From contig JAKJHU010000363.1 in NCBI GenBank assembly GCA_022316685.1, positions 124,001 to 188,000 of the forward strand: a stretch of DNA of 64,000 nt, in the 5' to 3' direction. Both the position numbers and the translations under genes were made by a program. Shown piece after piece: positions 29,558 to 41,272 of this stretch; positions within the stretch are counted from its first letter, which is position 1, and each line of letters begins with the position of its first letter. The stretch is from Progne subis subis (Eukaryota; Chordata; Aves; Passeriformes; Hirundinidae). The notes below the pieces were generated by a model, which was given only the letters and a program-made list of their open reading frames with translations, ran no database searches and was not told where the DNA came from.

Positions 29558-32500
29558 GTGTGTCCGCGGGGAGCGGGGGGACCGGCCGTGCTTCCGAGAG
29601 CGGGGGGAAAGTGTCAGAAAAGCGTCCCAAGAGCACAGCATCTGTGCCCGCACGTAGCCGGGGCGTGGGGCCGCCCGCTTGGGAGCTGTAGTGCGAGTCC
29701 GGGCCCCGAGTTTTCTTCGGCTCTTTGTGCTCAAGGCAGGCGAGGGGAGGCTGGTGTTGGTGAAGGATGATGGCTCGGGGTGACGCCGTAGCGAAGGAGG
29801 CGGGCGGGCAGTAGCAGGTGATGGTGGAACGGACCAGATTGGCGAGACTGGCTGCTGGATTCTCTTAACCTTTCGTTAACAACGGAAGAAGAGGGAGTGC
29901 CAGCTGAATTTCTAGGCGGTGCAGTCTTCGGAAGATCTGCCATCACGAAACAGTTCAGAATATCCTCCCCCAAGAAGACAGATTATTTTCACGGGTATTT
30001 AAGGGTTATCCACTAATAGCAACGTCAGTACCCTAACTGCCGAGCCCATGGAACCATCCTGCTCAGAGTTTGTTAGATGATGGGGCTGCTGAGGTCAGGA
30101 AGATGGGAGAAGACGTTAATGCGTGTAACCTCACACTTTATGGCAGAGGTACAGCAGTACAAAGGACTGTGCGTTCAGCACAGGTTTTTTGCTATTACAG
30201 TTTTGCTTGATTCAGTTTAAGATTTTTTGCAATCAGCTAGTGGTGATAGTGCTACTGTCATGGGACTAAGAAATAGTAAAAGGGCTGATTAGATGAGAGA
30301 AAATTTCAGAGCACAGCATACTTTGACTACTGAGCTAAACTGGAAGGGGATAGACCTAGTGTTTATAACTACGCTGGGAGGGAAGCATCAGAGAGGACAA
30401 ATAATTTTTGCTAGACAACATTTTGGCACAACAGCAAGTGGGAATGAAGCTGTCGAAATCATGTTCATATGGGAAGTCGAAGGAGATTATATTCTTAAGG
30501 AAGGGTGTTGGTGGTGCAAAAGACAAACTATACATGTTAATGCTAGGAAAAAGATTTCACCGTTGGGTGCTATTCTTCCAGTTACTTCATGCATAACAGA
30601 ACTAACAAAACCCAATCGTCTGAATATGTCTTCTGCTCTTCTTGTGCTCACTCCCATTGTAATAATATAATTTCCCCACTGTCCTAGATAGCCTTCCTTG
30701 TTTTTACCACAACGTACTTGGTTCCTGTTGCCCGTGCACTGTTATATCCTGAGTTCTGCTCTGGCCTTGACCTACAGCTTCTCTGCTGCCTTTCCCCCAT
30801 CTTCCACTATGCACAGTTACCACATTACTGGCCTGTGCTATTCCTTTGGGCAGGTAAAAAAGCACTAGTTTGGCAGTAGGTTGGGTGTTAAGTGCTCACA
30901 GATTATCTGACCAAGTGCTGTTGAGGTGCCTAAGGTCTGAAGTTGCCTGGACTTCCCTGCCTTGGGACAATGCTGGCAAGATAGAGAGATGTTATTTTTT
31001 GAAGACAGCATATGTAGTTAAAGAGATGAGAAAGGAGAGCAAAAAGGAGCAGACACCCAGTGGCAAGAACACAACATTTCAAGAAAATGTATTCAGATCA
31101 CTACTACATCAGTTGTGTAATCTAGTAATAAATTCTGTATAAATGGAGATGTGAACTCATAAATGATTCAGGTTTAGTTTTATAAAAGCAAATAACTGTC
31201 ATCACTCCTACTAGGCTGTGTCTTATTTTGTTCATTAATGTATCTGGCGTGCACTTCACAGTCTGCCTTCACAGGCCTAATTTATGGGCCACTGAGTAAT
31301 TTAGATTCTAGATGCTTATCACTTCGGGTTATACAAAGGGGAGATAAAAGAAACTTATTTGTTATAAGCTAGTATGCAGCTGTCACCAGTCACGCCCAGA
31401 AATCAGTATTAACTGTTGTCCAGCACCACATATGGAAATATTTAATTGTCTTGTGTAGGAGCCTATTCTCTAGTCTCTCACATCTCAAAGATATCCCTTG
31501 GGATATGAAGTCTGCTGGTTTGTAACATCCTGTCCATAAATATGGGCCTACAGAAATATTTTTCAAATTTCTTCTGGAGCTCAAGAATGCTTTTTAAGAT
31601 TGGTCAAAGCTGTTGTAATTTTTGTTCTTTAATTCTTTCACAGAGTATGCAGAGTAGTCCCTTGCATATGAAAGTAGACATGAAAAGAAATTACAATATA
31701 TCTCTTATTTCTTAAAAAAATGTCAGGATAAGCAGCCTATGTATATACTGAGCGTGAGATGAACAATATGTAATAAGTGATAGAAGACAGCACATTGTGG
31801 ATTGTTAAAATCAAATAATCACAAACTTCCTGAGCTTTCTACATAATTCCTCTATGTCCTTGTTGGAGAACTGATGAAAAAAACACAGGGACTAAATGAA
31901 GACTTTGGGCAACTTGAGTGTCATATTGATACTAAGTAATTTTTGCCTTTTGACGTACTTATTGGAGGCAAAGAAAAGACTTTGCTTATCATTCATTGAC
32001 CTGACTACACACACCACAAGGATAAAACCTCAATGCTTGTCCTGCTGTTTCTGTGTTCATGGTTTACTAATCTTGTTCTTTCATACCTGTTTAAATTTTG
32101 TAGGTATTTTGATAGAGCTGTTATTCTCATTGCTAATATGACTGAGTTACTATTTGTTATATAAATAGAAATCAATCAATCTTGACTTCTTCCAAAAGGA
32201 CTGGATGACAGCCTAGAAAAAATAAGGTGACCCTCTGAACATTTGTGATCATTATACAAGCTTTACTTCTGTTTTCCTAACAGATTATCTGAATTACTAA
32301 AAAATAGTTAAGCTGTAGGGAAATTTGTTTTAGACAAATTGTATCCATAGCTTGAAGACAGCTAGAAAGAATAATTTCACTGATTCTGGTGTAGTTGTAG
32401 CTATCAGTAGCTTCAAAACCTTTTCTGTAGAGCTATTGTATATTGGCAGTCTTGTACTAATCCAGTTTAAATGTAATGCCTCTTTCCCATACTGACCTTT

Positions 32501-35500
32501 TTGTTTGCTATGAAAGTTCATTACAATCTTTTGAAATAATATGACATGATTTCATCCTATTCCCTTCTGTGAATAAACCTCCATGTTCAGCTTTTTCATA
32601 TAGACACTGACACAAAAGGAATACAAAACCTCAGTATCTGTTTTCCTTTCTGTTTCACAAAGTATGGAGTGCCTATTGTTTTTTCTAGAATGACACAGAC
32701 ACTGTGTCATACAAGCATCTTGGTAAAGGATAAGAACTGATACATGGCTGTCAAGGTTTCAAGTTAAATTTAGTTCCTTCAAAAAAGTTTAATTCACCAT
32801 TCTTTTTATTATCAAGTGGCACAGAAATAGCAAGAGTGATGTTTCGTTAAATTTTTCACAAACCTGGCTTTCAAGGAGTACCCCATGTCATCTAAGTTCA
32901 AGATAGGGACATAGAAGAACAGGAATCAGTATGGAAGTGGTGTTGAAAGAATGGCATTTGAGTTCAACTCTGAACTCAGAAAGCCTCTGCTTATACAAAG
33001 AACACATAAGTTTCACCAAATCAGGGTATTATTCCAGAGAATTTTAACTAAATTTAAATTATTTATAAATTTTTTTTGTACTGGTTTATTGTAATAGGAT
33101 TCTATTTTTAGAAAATGTCTGTAATGGAGTAAAAGTGACTCTAAATCATTTCATCTAATGAACTTGTAAACAAGATGTCTCCAAGAATTCACAATATAAT
33201 TAAAGAATTCACAATATAATTAAAATTTTAGCAATGTTCAATTAACTGTAACAAATAGCTAAGACAGCAGCTGGTAGTGAGTAAAAGGTACCTGTCCCAA
33301 TCATAGCTTTTTTTTTCATAGCATGTTTTTCTATACTGTTAGGAATAATTAGGAGTTAGTAACGAGAAGTGGGTCAGGTTAGCACCCAGGGCATCCACAC
33401 TAAGAGATTTAACCTCAGCCATTAAGAGTCTGATTGGGTTAGCTTGCTAGTTCTTAAAAGTGTGAAACTGTAGCACAGCGTAGGTCCTTCAAAGTTCAGG
33501 GATACTGGGATGAGAGAGGTGCTGGTACCTCAGTTACCAAGTCATGCAGTGGTAATCTTGGCAACACAGTTCCTACCTCCAGGGTCTACCCCTTCTCTTT
33601 TCAAGTCTGTTTATATCTTGTGTTCCCAAAAACAAGCATTCCTCACGTGGAACCATGTCACCTCCTTGTTTGGTTCTCCACACTGTTCTGCAGCATTGGA
33701 AAAAGCAAGAAGGACATGTCGACCCTTGGGGGACTAAAATTGTCATTGTCTTCTCTTTCAGTAATCTGATTTGGAAATAAATACTCATAGAATTCAAAGT
33801 CATAAATTCATAAAACTTGTGCGTACTGGAGATACAATAGGTACAGCTGACAGATTTTTCCTCACTTTTACTGATGTCTTTCCCGTGGAAACAAACTTCT
33901 AGGTGCAAGAAATCTGGCGGGAGCGGGGGGGGAGACAGACATTCATTCAAGTACAGTTATAATGCTCCCAAAAGAGATGAAGACCAGTGGTGTAATTTGT
34001 GACATTTCTATTGCAGTGATCATTAAATACAGAAAATCTCCTAAGTCTTTGATGTCAGCCACAGGCTGAAGTTACAAGTGTCATACAAAAGGACTTGTGC
34101 TGCAACTTAACTGCCAAGCTAGGAGCTGACTCTTTGAGCTGACTCTTTGAGCTTGGACTAAACTTACAAAGAAGTGTTATAGATTAAGGATTTATAGTTC
34201 TGCCTGTTGTTTGTGTTCTCTTTAAAAAGACAGAATAGACCCTTGTATAAATGCATTTAGTGCCCTTCTGTGCAATCACCAAATCTCTTGTACTTCCATC
34301 GTTGCTGCTTCAAACGACATCATTCCTAATACAGTCTCTGTAACAAGCTCCCAGCATCTTTTTTTCTGACCAGCAGAGGTTGCAATCTAGTCACTTTGCA
34401 TATGAAAACTGTTCTCTCTAACACTTCCCTTTTGTCTCTCTCTGCCCCCAGAATGCTGCTGTGACACAGCATGGTACATAAAGCACAGCTGCTCTCAATA
34501 AAATCACCAAATTGCCATACCAGTCCTCTGATCTCCCCCCATATTCAAGGCTGAATTTCCCAAAAATCCATGCCGGGTAGGGCCCTTCTCTCACTGCCTG
34601 TGCACAAAGGGAGGTAACTGGCCGCTTAAAGCTGCAGCCACTCTTCTCTTTGCCATCTGGCTCCTTCAAATGCTTTGGTAAAAAAAGAAAAAAAAAATTG
34701 GTTTCAATTACTATTGAACAAATAATTGCTTCTAACAAGCAGCATCTTACACAGGTGAATCATTACCATGTAATTTCAGCTCACAGATCTGAGCTAAGAC
34801 ACCATAATTTTAATTTAATTGTCCAGGATCCAACAAAGGATCAGTTGCACAGCCAAACAGGTGGCTCATTATTCGAGTTGCTGTAACTTTCTCACTTCTG
34901 TCTACCCCCACAGTACACTTGAATTACTCTATGCCAAAGCAGATTAAGCTAAAACTGAAAATGACAATCTTACAAAATATTTCTCCATACAAACAACTTT
35001 GCTGAAATAATGCCTAAATAGTTCTTTTGATGGTTGATATCGCAGTGGGAGGCAGGGAAGCAACAGACACACGAGGATCATGCAGCAACAGCCCAATTTA
35101 TTGGGACCCCTTTTCCTTATACAGATGAGAAGACACGTGCAGTCAATTCTCACAGCCTGAGCCAGTTTCCACCTGGCCCACCAGCCAACAGCAGCCTGAA
35201 CCTTCAACAGCCTGGGCCTTACTGTTTGAGTTACATAATTAAGGAAATTATATAATCAATCACATTCAGTTATAAGATTGGAATTAATTATAACTGTAAG
35301 GCCACCACAGGTTGGTTTTTCCTTTTCTACATAAAAAACCCCCCACTGCCACATATTTAATGCTTTATCACGCTGATTTTCTGGCTTGTTACATTCAAAA
35401 AGCAGAGTTACCCTGTCCTGACTTAGCTACCAAACCATGCTGCAGAAGACCTTGCTGTAGAGGGAACCGTAGGTTTCAGAAGTGCCCCAGGGCTATGCTG

Positions 35501-37360
35501 GACACATGCTGTCCCACACACTGTAGGTTAGGATAAGTAGAACTCAAAAAGTGTTTCAGCACAGTCTGTGGCTACCCGTCTGTTACAAGCAAAAACATCT
35601 ACCCCTAAAACTGCTCTGCCATCTCTTTTGTTGGGAGCTGTTGGGTTGAGTAAGATGTCTCCAGAGCACACAGAAATATATCAAAACCATGATGTTTTAA
35701 TAGCACTTTTACTTTTTGTGATTTTGGATATGAGTACTGCTAGTGAGAATTTTGTGAATGAGTACTAGTATTTATGACAGTGTCTCATTTCTTAAAAAAT
35801 GCATTAAGGGTCTGGGCAAGACAGTTCAAGGCTGGCAAATTCCCTGTTGTGTTTGAGTTAAAGTTGCCCAAAGAGAGCATAGATTAGATTGGATCCTTAA
35901 GCATAGCTAGAATGACTACTAATAAAAACTTTCAAGCTAAGAGATAGGAGACAAAGGAGGACATCTTACCCAAACTTGTAGCAGGAGGAGCTGAAATAAA
36001 ATGGCTGACCTATGGGCAACCTGTGCTTTGAATCAGAAATTAACCTTATTATTTCGTTTACTTAATGTAATCTGAACTTTCCTTCTTAAAAGATGTTTTC
36101 ACTTCCCCACACCATCTAAATATTGGCTCATTAATCTTAATACTTTTTTACTTTTCAGGCTTTCCAAGTAACAGCAGCATACCAGGCATCAGAACCTTTT
36201 CCATACGTTTTTCTTCCAGTCCCGATGCTGATCTTATACCTATTGATGGTGATAGTGAAAATGACTTGGAAGTTGGATCAGGAGCCACCAATCAGACTGC
36301 ATCATTCCTACATGAACAATGGGTGTTGTCAGTTCAAACAGCAAGATACCTCACTAGTCCGTGGCTGACTCGTTTTGTTCCTTCAGTTTACACCCTAGTG
36401 CTTGTGCTGAGTCTCCCTCTGAACATTACAGCGATATTCGTGTTTCTGAAAAAGATGAAAATTGAGAAGCCAGCTGTAGTATACATGCTGAATTTGGCCC
36501 TCGCAGATGTTCTCTTTGTAAGCGTACTCCCATTTAAGATTGTTTATCACTTTTCTGGAAATGACTGGGTTTTTGGGCCTCAGATGTGCCGTTTCATCAC
36601 TGCTGCCTTCTTCTGCAACATGTACTGCTCAATAATGCTTATGACGAGCATAAGCTTCGATCGCTTCCTAGCAGTGGTGTACCCCATGCAGTCCCTGGGG
36701 TGGCGTACACTACCTCGTGCCGCACTGGTTTGTTTCATCATATGGCTTGTAGCCATAACCGGGGTTATACCTTTTCTCCTGCGAGAGCAAACCATGGAGA
36801 TACCCAGGTTGAACATAACTACTTGCCACGATGTGCTGAGAGAATCCGAACTTCACGGCTTTTACCTCCACTTCTTCTCTGTCTTCTCTTCCGTGTTTTT
36901 CATAGTGCCATTTATAGTTTCTACTGTCTGCTATGTGTGTATCATTCGCTGCCTTAGTTCTTCCACCATTGTTGCAAAGCAAAACAAGAAGACACGTGCC
37001 TTGCTCCTGTGTGTGGCTGTTTTTTCTGTTTTCATTATTTGCTTTGGACCAACAAATGTTCTGCTCTTAATTCATTATATCCATTTTTCATATGACAACA
37101 GCTTAGAGTATCTCTACTTTGCCTATCTGCTCTGTGTTTCTATCAGCAGCATTAGCTGCTGCATTGACCCCTTTATTTATTACTATGCTTCTTCTCAGTA
37201 TCAGAGACAATTTTTCAGCCTCTTCAATTGCAAAAAGACTTTTGATCCTAACAGTAGTAACAGCAGTGGCCAGTTGATGTCTACCACTAGTAGCAGAAGG
37301 GCTACGTTGACTACTAATGTGAATAACAGTGTCTACAGGAAATTACTAGCAATGCATTGA
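29497..37360 (+). CDS. F2R: F2R: proteinase-activated receptor 1 (thrombin receptor), complete, two exons
   Basis: Class A G-protein-coupled receptor activated when thrombin cuts its N-terminus and exposes a tethered ligand. Coding exons are 29497-29557 and 36159-37360, joined at phase 1, giving 420 residues (human PAR1 has 425). Residues 1-20 are a signal peptide. The predicted cut is after R32 (PGIR|TFSIRF). An acidic stretch follows at residues 50-58. Seven hydrophobic helices run from about residue 93 to 362. Seen: conserved Cys 164 and 243 for the extracellular disulfide, ECL2 core ITTCHDVLRES, DRF in place of DRY after helix III, FGPTNV in helix VI, DPFIYYY in helix VII, and a Ser-rich tail with SSGQLMS. 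N-glycosylation sequons occur in the N-terminus and ECL2. Position downstream of IQGAP2 supports F2R over other PARs. The start is the only ATG in frame with a leader and is followed by a good donor. Confidence 0.97.
33183..33222 (+). repeat. Perfect tandem duplication, 2 x 20 bp
   Basis: AAGAATTCACAATATAATTA repeated twice without mismatch, intronic in F2R. Confidence 0.85.
34124..34151 (+). repeat. Tandem duplication, 2 x 14 bp
   Basis: The unit GAGCTGACTCTTT is repeated head to tail in the F2R intron. Confidence 0.7.
36159..37360 (+). CDS. F2R: F2R exon 2: receptor body
   Basis: 1202 nt carrying residues 21-420. It starts with GC completing a Gly codon and continues without interruption to TGA at 37358-37360. 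The single large receptor exon after a short leader exon is the standard PAR gene structure. Confidence 0.97.
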
Positions 37361-37523
37361 GATAATGAGTCTTTTAATCGTTTTAATTTTTACACAGTTG
37401 CAGACAAAAAGAAGACTGTCATATCCAAGAAATGCAAAACCTTACACCAAGTTGTTGTATGATATGTAGGTTTATGGATCCAATATAGTAATACATAACT
37501 CAAAACTCTGTATGTGTGTGCAT

Positions 37524-37560
<37 letters not shown>

Positions 37561-37660
37561 TTTGTATTTGTATATAGGTTGACATAGAGAGGGAAAATAA
37601 TTTCTTAATAATAGTTGTTGAGTGTTTTTCAAATAAACTTTTTTCAGACAAATCCTTTGC
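37361..37660 (+). other. F2R: F2R 3' UTR with polyadenylation signal
   Basis: AATAAA at 37632-37637 about 270 bp after the stop suggests a proximal end near 37,655. A (TA)n microsatellite lies inside at 37525-37556. Later AATAAA hexamers downstream (for example near 38,130 and 38,640) would permit longer transcripts. Confidence 0.6.
37525..37556. repeat. (TA)n microsatellite
   Basis: About 15 TA units in the F2R 3' UTR. Confidence 0.9.
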
Positions 37661-38950
37661 ATTGTCCAGTTTATAGTAGAAATCCCATTATAGTATTTTG
37701 AACAGTATCTATCAGGTTGAATAAATTCTTACATATGGAATCACTCCATCCATCCAGTTGTTCCTGGAAAAAAAAAAAAGTGAAAGTATCTTTCCAGGTG
37801 TAGGATTGGTTTTGGGTTTTTTTCTGCTATAGGTCATTATTTCTAGAATTATCTATGAAGTTATTTTCTCAGCATTATTTTGAATCTTGGTGCAAGGAAA
37901 TTGTTAATTTTATGTTTTTACATATTGCACATCAAAACAATCTGTAAGTTTTTCAGAATGTGAGGAACCAAAACCCAGCTATTGCTTGGTGCAATGTGTG
38001 ACATTGGAGATAATTTCCAGCAGCTGGAGCTAGCTTGGTTTTTTTACCATTAGCATATGCTAGGCATTTTGGTTAGGAATGTAGTAATTTTGACAATTAA
38101 TTTCACAAAAATTTGTGAGATTTTGTTTCACAATAAATCAGTGGCTTGCCAAAAAATACATTGGAAAAGCTCCATTCATCATCACGTTATGCAGTTTCCA
38201 AATGTGCTTCTTTGCACATGGCTAGTCCTCATGCATATATTTAGGATTTGAAAATATCCTTTATCCCTGCTAGCATGGACATCTTCCACCATGTCGATAT
38301 CTACTGAAATGGCTGTAGTATTTAGCTAACCAATAGCTAACTTCATTCTGTGGAGCAGTCTTTTGCTACAATGAACACTAAAGCAAAAATAACAGAAATT
38401 CAGTTTTAGAAACATGCATGTAGATAACAGGACTGTACATGAAATCAAATTAAGTAGGAATTTGTTTTATAGGATTTGCCACAGAAATCTGCCAAGAAGT
38501 ACAGTAGTGAAAAAAAGCTGTCCAGTCCAGCACAAGTGATTTGAGACATAATCTTTCTGCATACAGTGTGACAGTGAGAGACTTTCTAACCATGATCTCT
38601 TGTTGGTTTGTGTCTGTTCCTTAATGGATTTAAGCATTAAATAAAATAAATTGATTAAGTATTGCATTACCAGGGTTTATCTAGAGTTTTGTTCTCAAGA
38701 TTTTGCAATTTTTAAGTACATGAGTGATAAAAATATATGTATATGTATATGTAGTTTGCAAGCCTAAGACCCCACAAATGGACATACTAAAGTTACATTC
38801 TCATTTTGTTTAATATCACATTAGGGATGGTCTCATTTTTCAGCAAAATCCAAATCCATCTAGAAACTATGGACATCCACTCTTTGCTGGCTGAAAAGAA
38901 TTACTTCTGTGTTTCCTGGTGTCACAAATTGGGGCACTGCTTTTTTGCCC
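37661..38950. other. Intergenic region after F2R
   Basis: AT-rich, no gene recognised. A short TATG repeat occurs at about 38,730-38,752. It may include extended F2R 3' UTR. Confidence 0.5.
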
Positions 38951-39402
38951 AGGTTCAGAGGAAGGCTATGAAGACAATCAGAGGAATGGAGCACCTCTCC
39001 TGTGAGGACAGGCTAAGAGAGCTGGGGTTGTTCAGGCTGGAGGGGGCTCTGGGGTGGCATTACTGCAGCCTTTCAGTACCTGAAGGAAGTTGTTAAGAAA
39101 GAGGGAGACTTTTATCAGGATCTTCAGGGACAGGATATCAGGTAACATCTTTAAACTGAAGGAGAGTAGATTTAAATTAGATTTAGAAAGAAATTTACTG
39201 AGAGGTTAGTGAGGAACTGAAACGAGTTGCCCAGAGAAGTTCTGGATGCTCCATCCTTGGAAGTCTTCAAGCCAAGTTTGGATGGGGCTCTAAGCAATCC
39301 AGTCTAGTGGAAGGAATATCTGCCCAAAGCAGGGGTTTGGAACTGGATGATCTGTAAGGTCCTTTCCAATCCAAGCCATCCTGTGAATTGATGATTCTAT
39401 GA
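38951..39402 (+). mobile_element. CR1 LINE 3' end, sense
   Basis: Begins in the end of ORF2 (translated remnants RGMEHLSCEDRLRELGLFRL) and runs to the CR1 3' terminus, which carries the typical GATGATTCTATGA. Frame breaks show it is inactive. Confidence 0.92.
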
Positions 39403-41130
39403 ACTGCTGAGCATTGCCATGCAACAAAGCACAATGTGGTAGCTTTTTGGAGAAAGTGAACCAGGAAAGTACTACAATTTAGACTGACATGCTTAAATTA
39501 ACAGGAAAACCTAACCATACCCTCATGCTTACTGCACCTTGCACTGTTAGCTGGGAAAGCAAATTAACAGCTTGTTTCAGGGGGAAGAGGAAGGAGTAAA
39601 CATCTGACCAAGAGAAGTGAAACCATTGATGTATATGATATTTTACTCATACCTTCTGCTCTTCAGTCTTTCCTTCTTTTTTTTTTTTTTTTTTCCCCCA
39701 TACTGTTGGAGATAAGATGCAAAAATTTCTCTATATAACTATATATATATATATACACACATATATAAAATTATATAGCAGTATACTTGTGCTATATAAT
39801 ATTTGGAGGCAAGGATGCGTCAGGTGCCATACATGCATAAAGAAGCTTGCTAATCTTCCAATTATGCCAGCTGCATGTTGCAGCAATACTGGTGGAGGCA
39901 AGATTTGTAATCAACATCGTGTCTGTTGGTAAGAATACCTCATATACCAGCCATCCTTGGTGTGACTAATTTCACATGGGAGGATTTGCTTAATTTAGCA
40001 CGGCAAGGATTTTGCAGGGATTGGTGTGTTCTCGCTAGAAATGTTGCATCAGGGAATGCTGAGCACGGACCTCTGCCTTCCAGCCTGCCACCTGCAGCCT
40101 GGCTGCAGACAAAATACGGTCTGCTGGCTGTAAGTTCTACTTCTCTATTTAGGTGAACCCTAGCCAGAAATGTGAGCACAGCTGCAAAGTTTAGTAATGT
40201 TTTACACCAGGCAAACTGCATCAGGTCACTGGATCTCTCCCCACTCTAGACAGGATCCAGAAATGGAAAGAAAGTACAAGCCAGCTAGTAGATCATCAGT
40301 TATGGCTCTGCATTGGAGCTCTCCAAGAACTGGGGGAAGAATGAGAAAGGTCTAACATGCTGGGTGCAATATTTAAATAAATTCCTGAATAAGGCCCTCT
40401 TTTTTTGATCATTTTCATATTTTTTGATCTGACCACAGTTTAATCTTACAAGATGCTGAGCAAATTTTAAAAACACAATTAATGTAGCCTCTAACATGTT
40501 TAAAATTAATGACCCAAATAAATGCTTTTTCATTCTATTTTGCAAGTGCTGTAGAAACGGTTCAGTCATTGCTAATACAGCTGGAGAGAGTGAACAATTA
40601 ACATGCTATAATCCAAATCAACACTAGAGAGCATTAAAATAAATAGATACAGCTGTAGTAATTTGACTTCTTGGGGGTGGAGACCACTAGAAACCAGATC
40701 TGAGTATTATGCTGAACTGTAAAATGCTGATTAGCCCTCTCAACCACTATGTATACTTCGGAAGGTGAAAAAAAAATTGGAATTTTGTTGGAAAAGTAAG
40801 TGGCTTTATTTTAAACAGAACCTGTAAAAAGGTCCACCAAAGTTTTGGGAAATAATTTTGCTTATCTTTGTGCTGCTAGCCTTACAGTAGTAATGCCTGT
40901 AGCCTCTAAACGGGCTTCTCTCCTCAAAGCAGGGTCTGACAATCAAAACTTCACTAAATGCATTGCATACAGCATAACTCCATCAAGGTCAGAGCTGATA
41001 AAGTCAACTTCCCTCACTACAATAAAAATGAATGACATTGTGTCAAATTCCTCTTCATTCCTTAGCAGACCTGGAAAAGTCACTGTCTTTGCCTTTGAAC
41101 CATTTTGGGTTTGTGTTAGGAACCTGTGTC
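39403..41130. other. Intergenic region
   Basis: No gene recognised. It contains a poly-T run at about 39,675-39,694 and a TA/CA microsatellite at 39,739-39,767. Confidence 0.5.
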
Positions 41131-41134
41131 TTCG

Positions 41135-41272
41135 CTTTTTTTTGTTGTTGTCATTTTGTTTTGGTGGTTTTTGTTTGTTTGTGAGTGGGGTTTTCGGGGG
41201 GGGGGGGGGGTTGGGGTTGGTTTGGGGGGTTTTTTTGTGTGTGGGGGTTCTTTTCTTTTGGTTTTTTTGGTG
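41135..41272 (+). repeat. T/G-only tract with a run of 15 G
   Basis: About 138 bp of nearly pure T/G on the + strand. It has G15 at 41196-41210, then G4, G2 and G6 blocks separated by TT/TTT, compatible with G-quadruplex formation. Open frames on both strands across it are artefacts of composition. Confidence 0.9.

Larger units (their letters stand above)
29130..29700 (+). promoter_or_regulatory. F2R: CpG island over the F2R promoter and exon 1
   Basis: A sharp rise in G+C and CpG density compared with the AT-rich flanks, covering the presumed transcription start, the 5' UTR and the first coding exon of F2R. No TATA box was recognised, as expected for a CpG-island promoter. Long open frames on both strands here (for example 29048-29734 minus) follow from high GC and show no protein signature. 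Confidence 0.75.
29558..36158 (+). other. F2R: F2R intron
   Basis: 6.6-kb phase-1 intron, the only one interrupting the F2R reading frame, ending TTTTCAG. No coding segment is recognised inside. Short tandem duplications lie at 33183-33222 and 34124-34151. A possible LTR-like relic lies at about 35,000-35,330. The 29,558-29,700 part still belongs to the CpG island. Confidence 0.85.

Noticed and set aside
29048..29734. 228-codon open frame on the minus strand over the F2R CpG island
   Set aside because: High GC depletes stop codons. The translation is Arg/Ala/Gly/Ser-rich without any domain, and the opposite strand carries the F2R exon.
36586..36957. 123-codon frame inside F2R exon 2
   Set aside because: Out-of-frame shadow of the receptor coding sequence.
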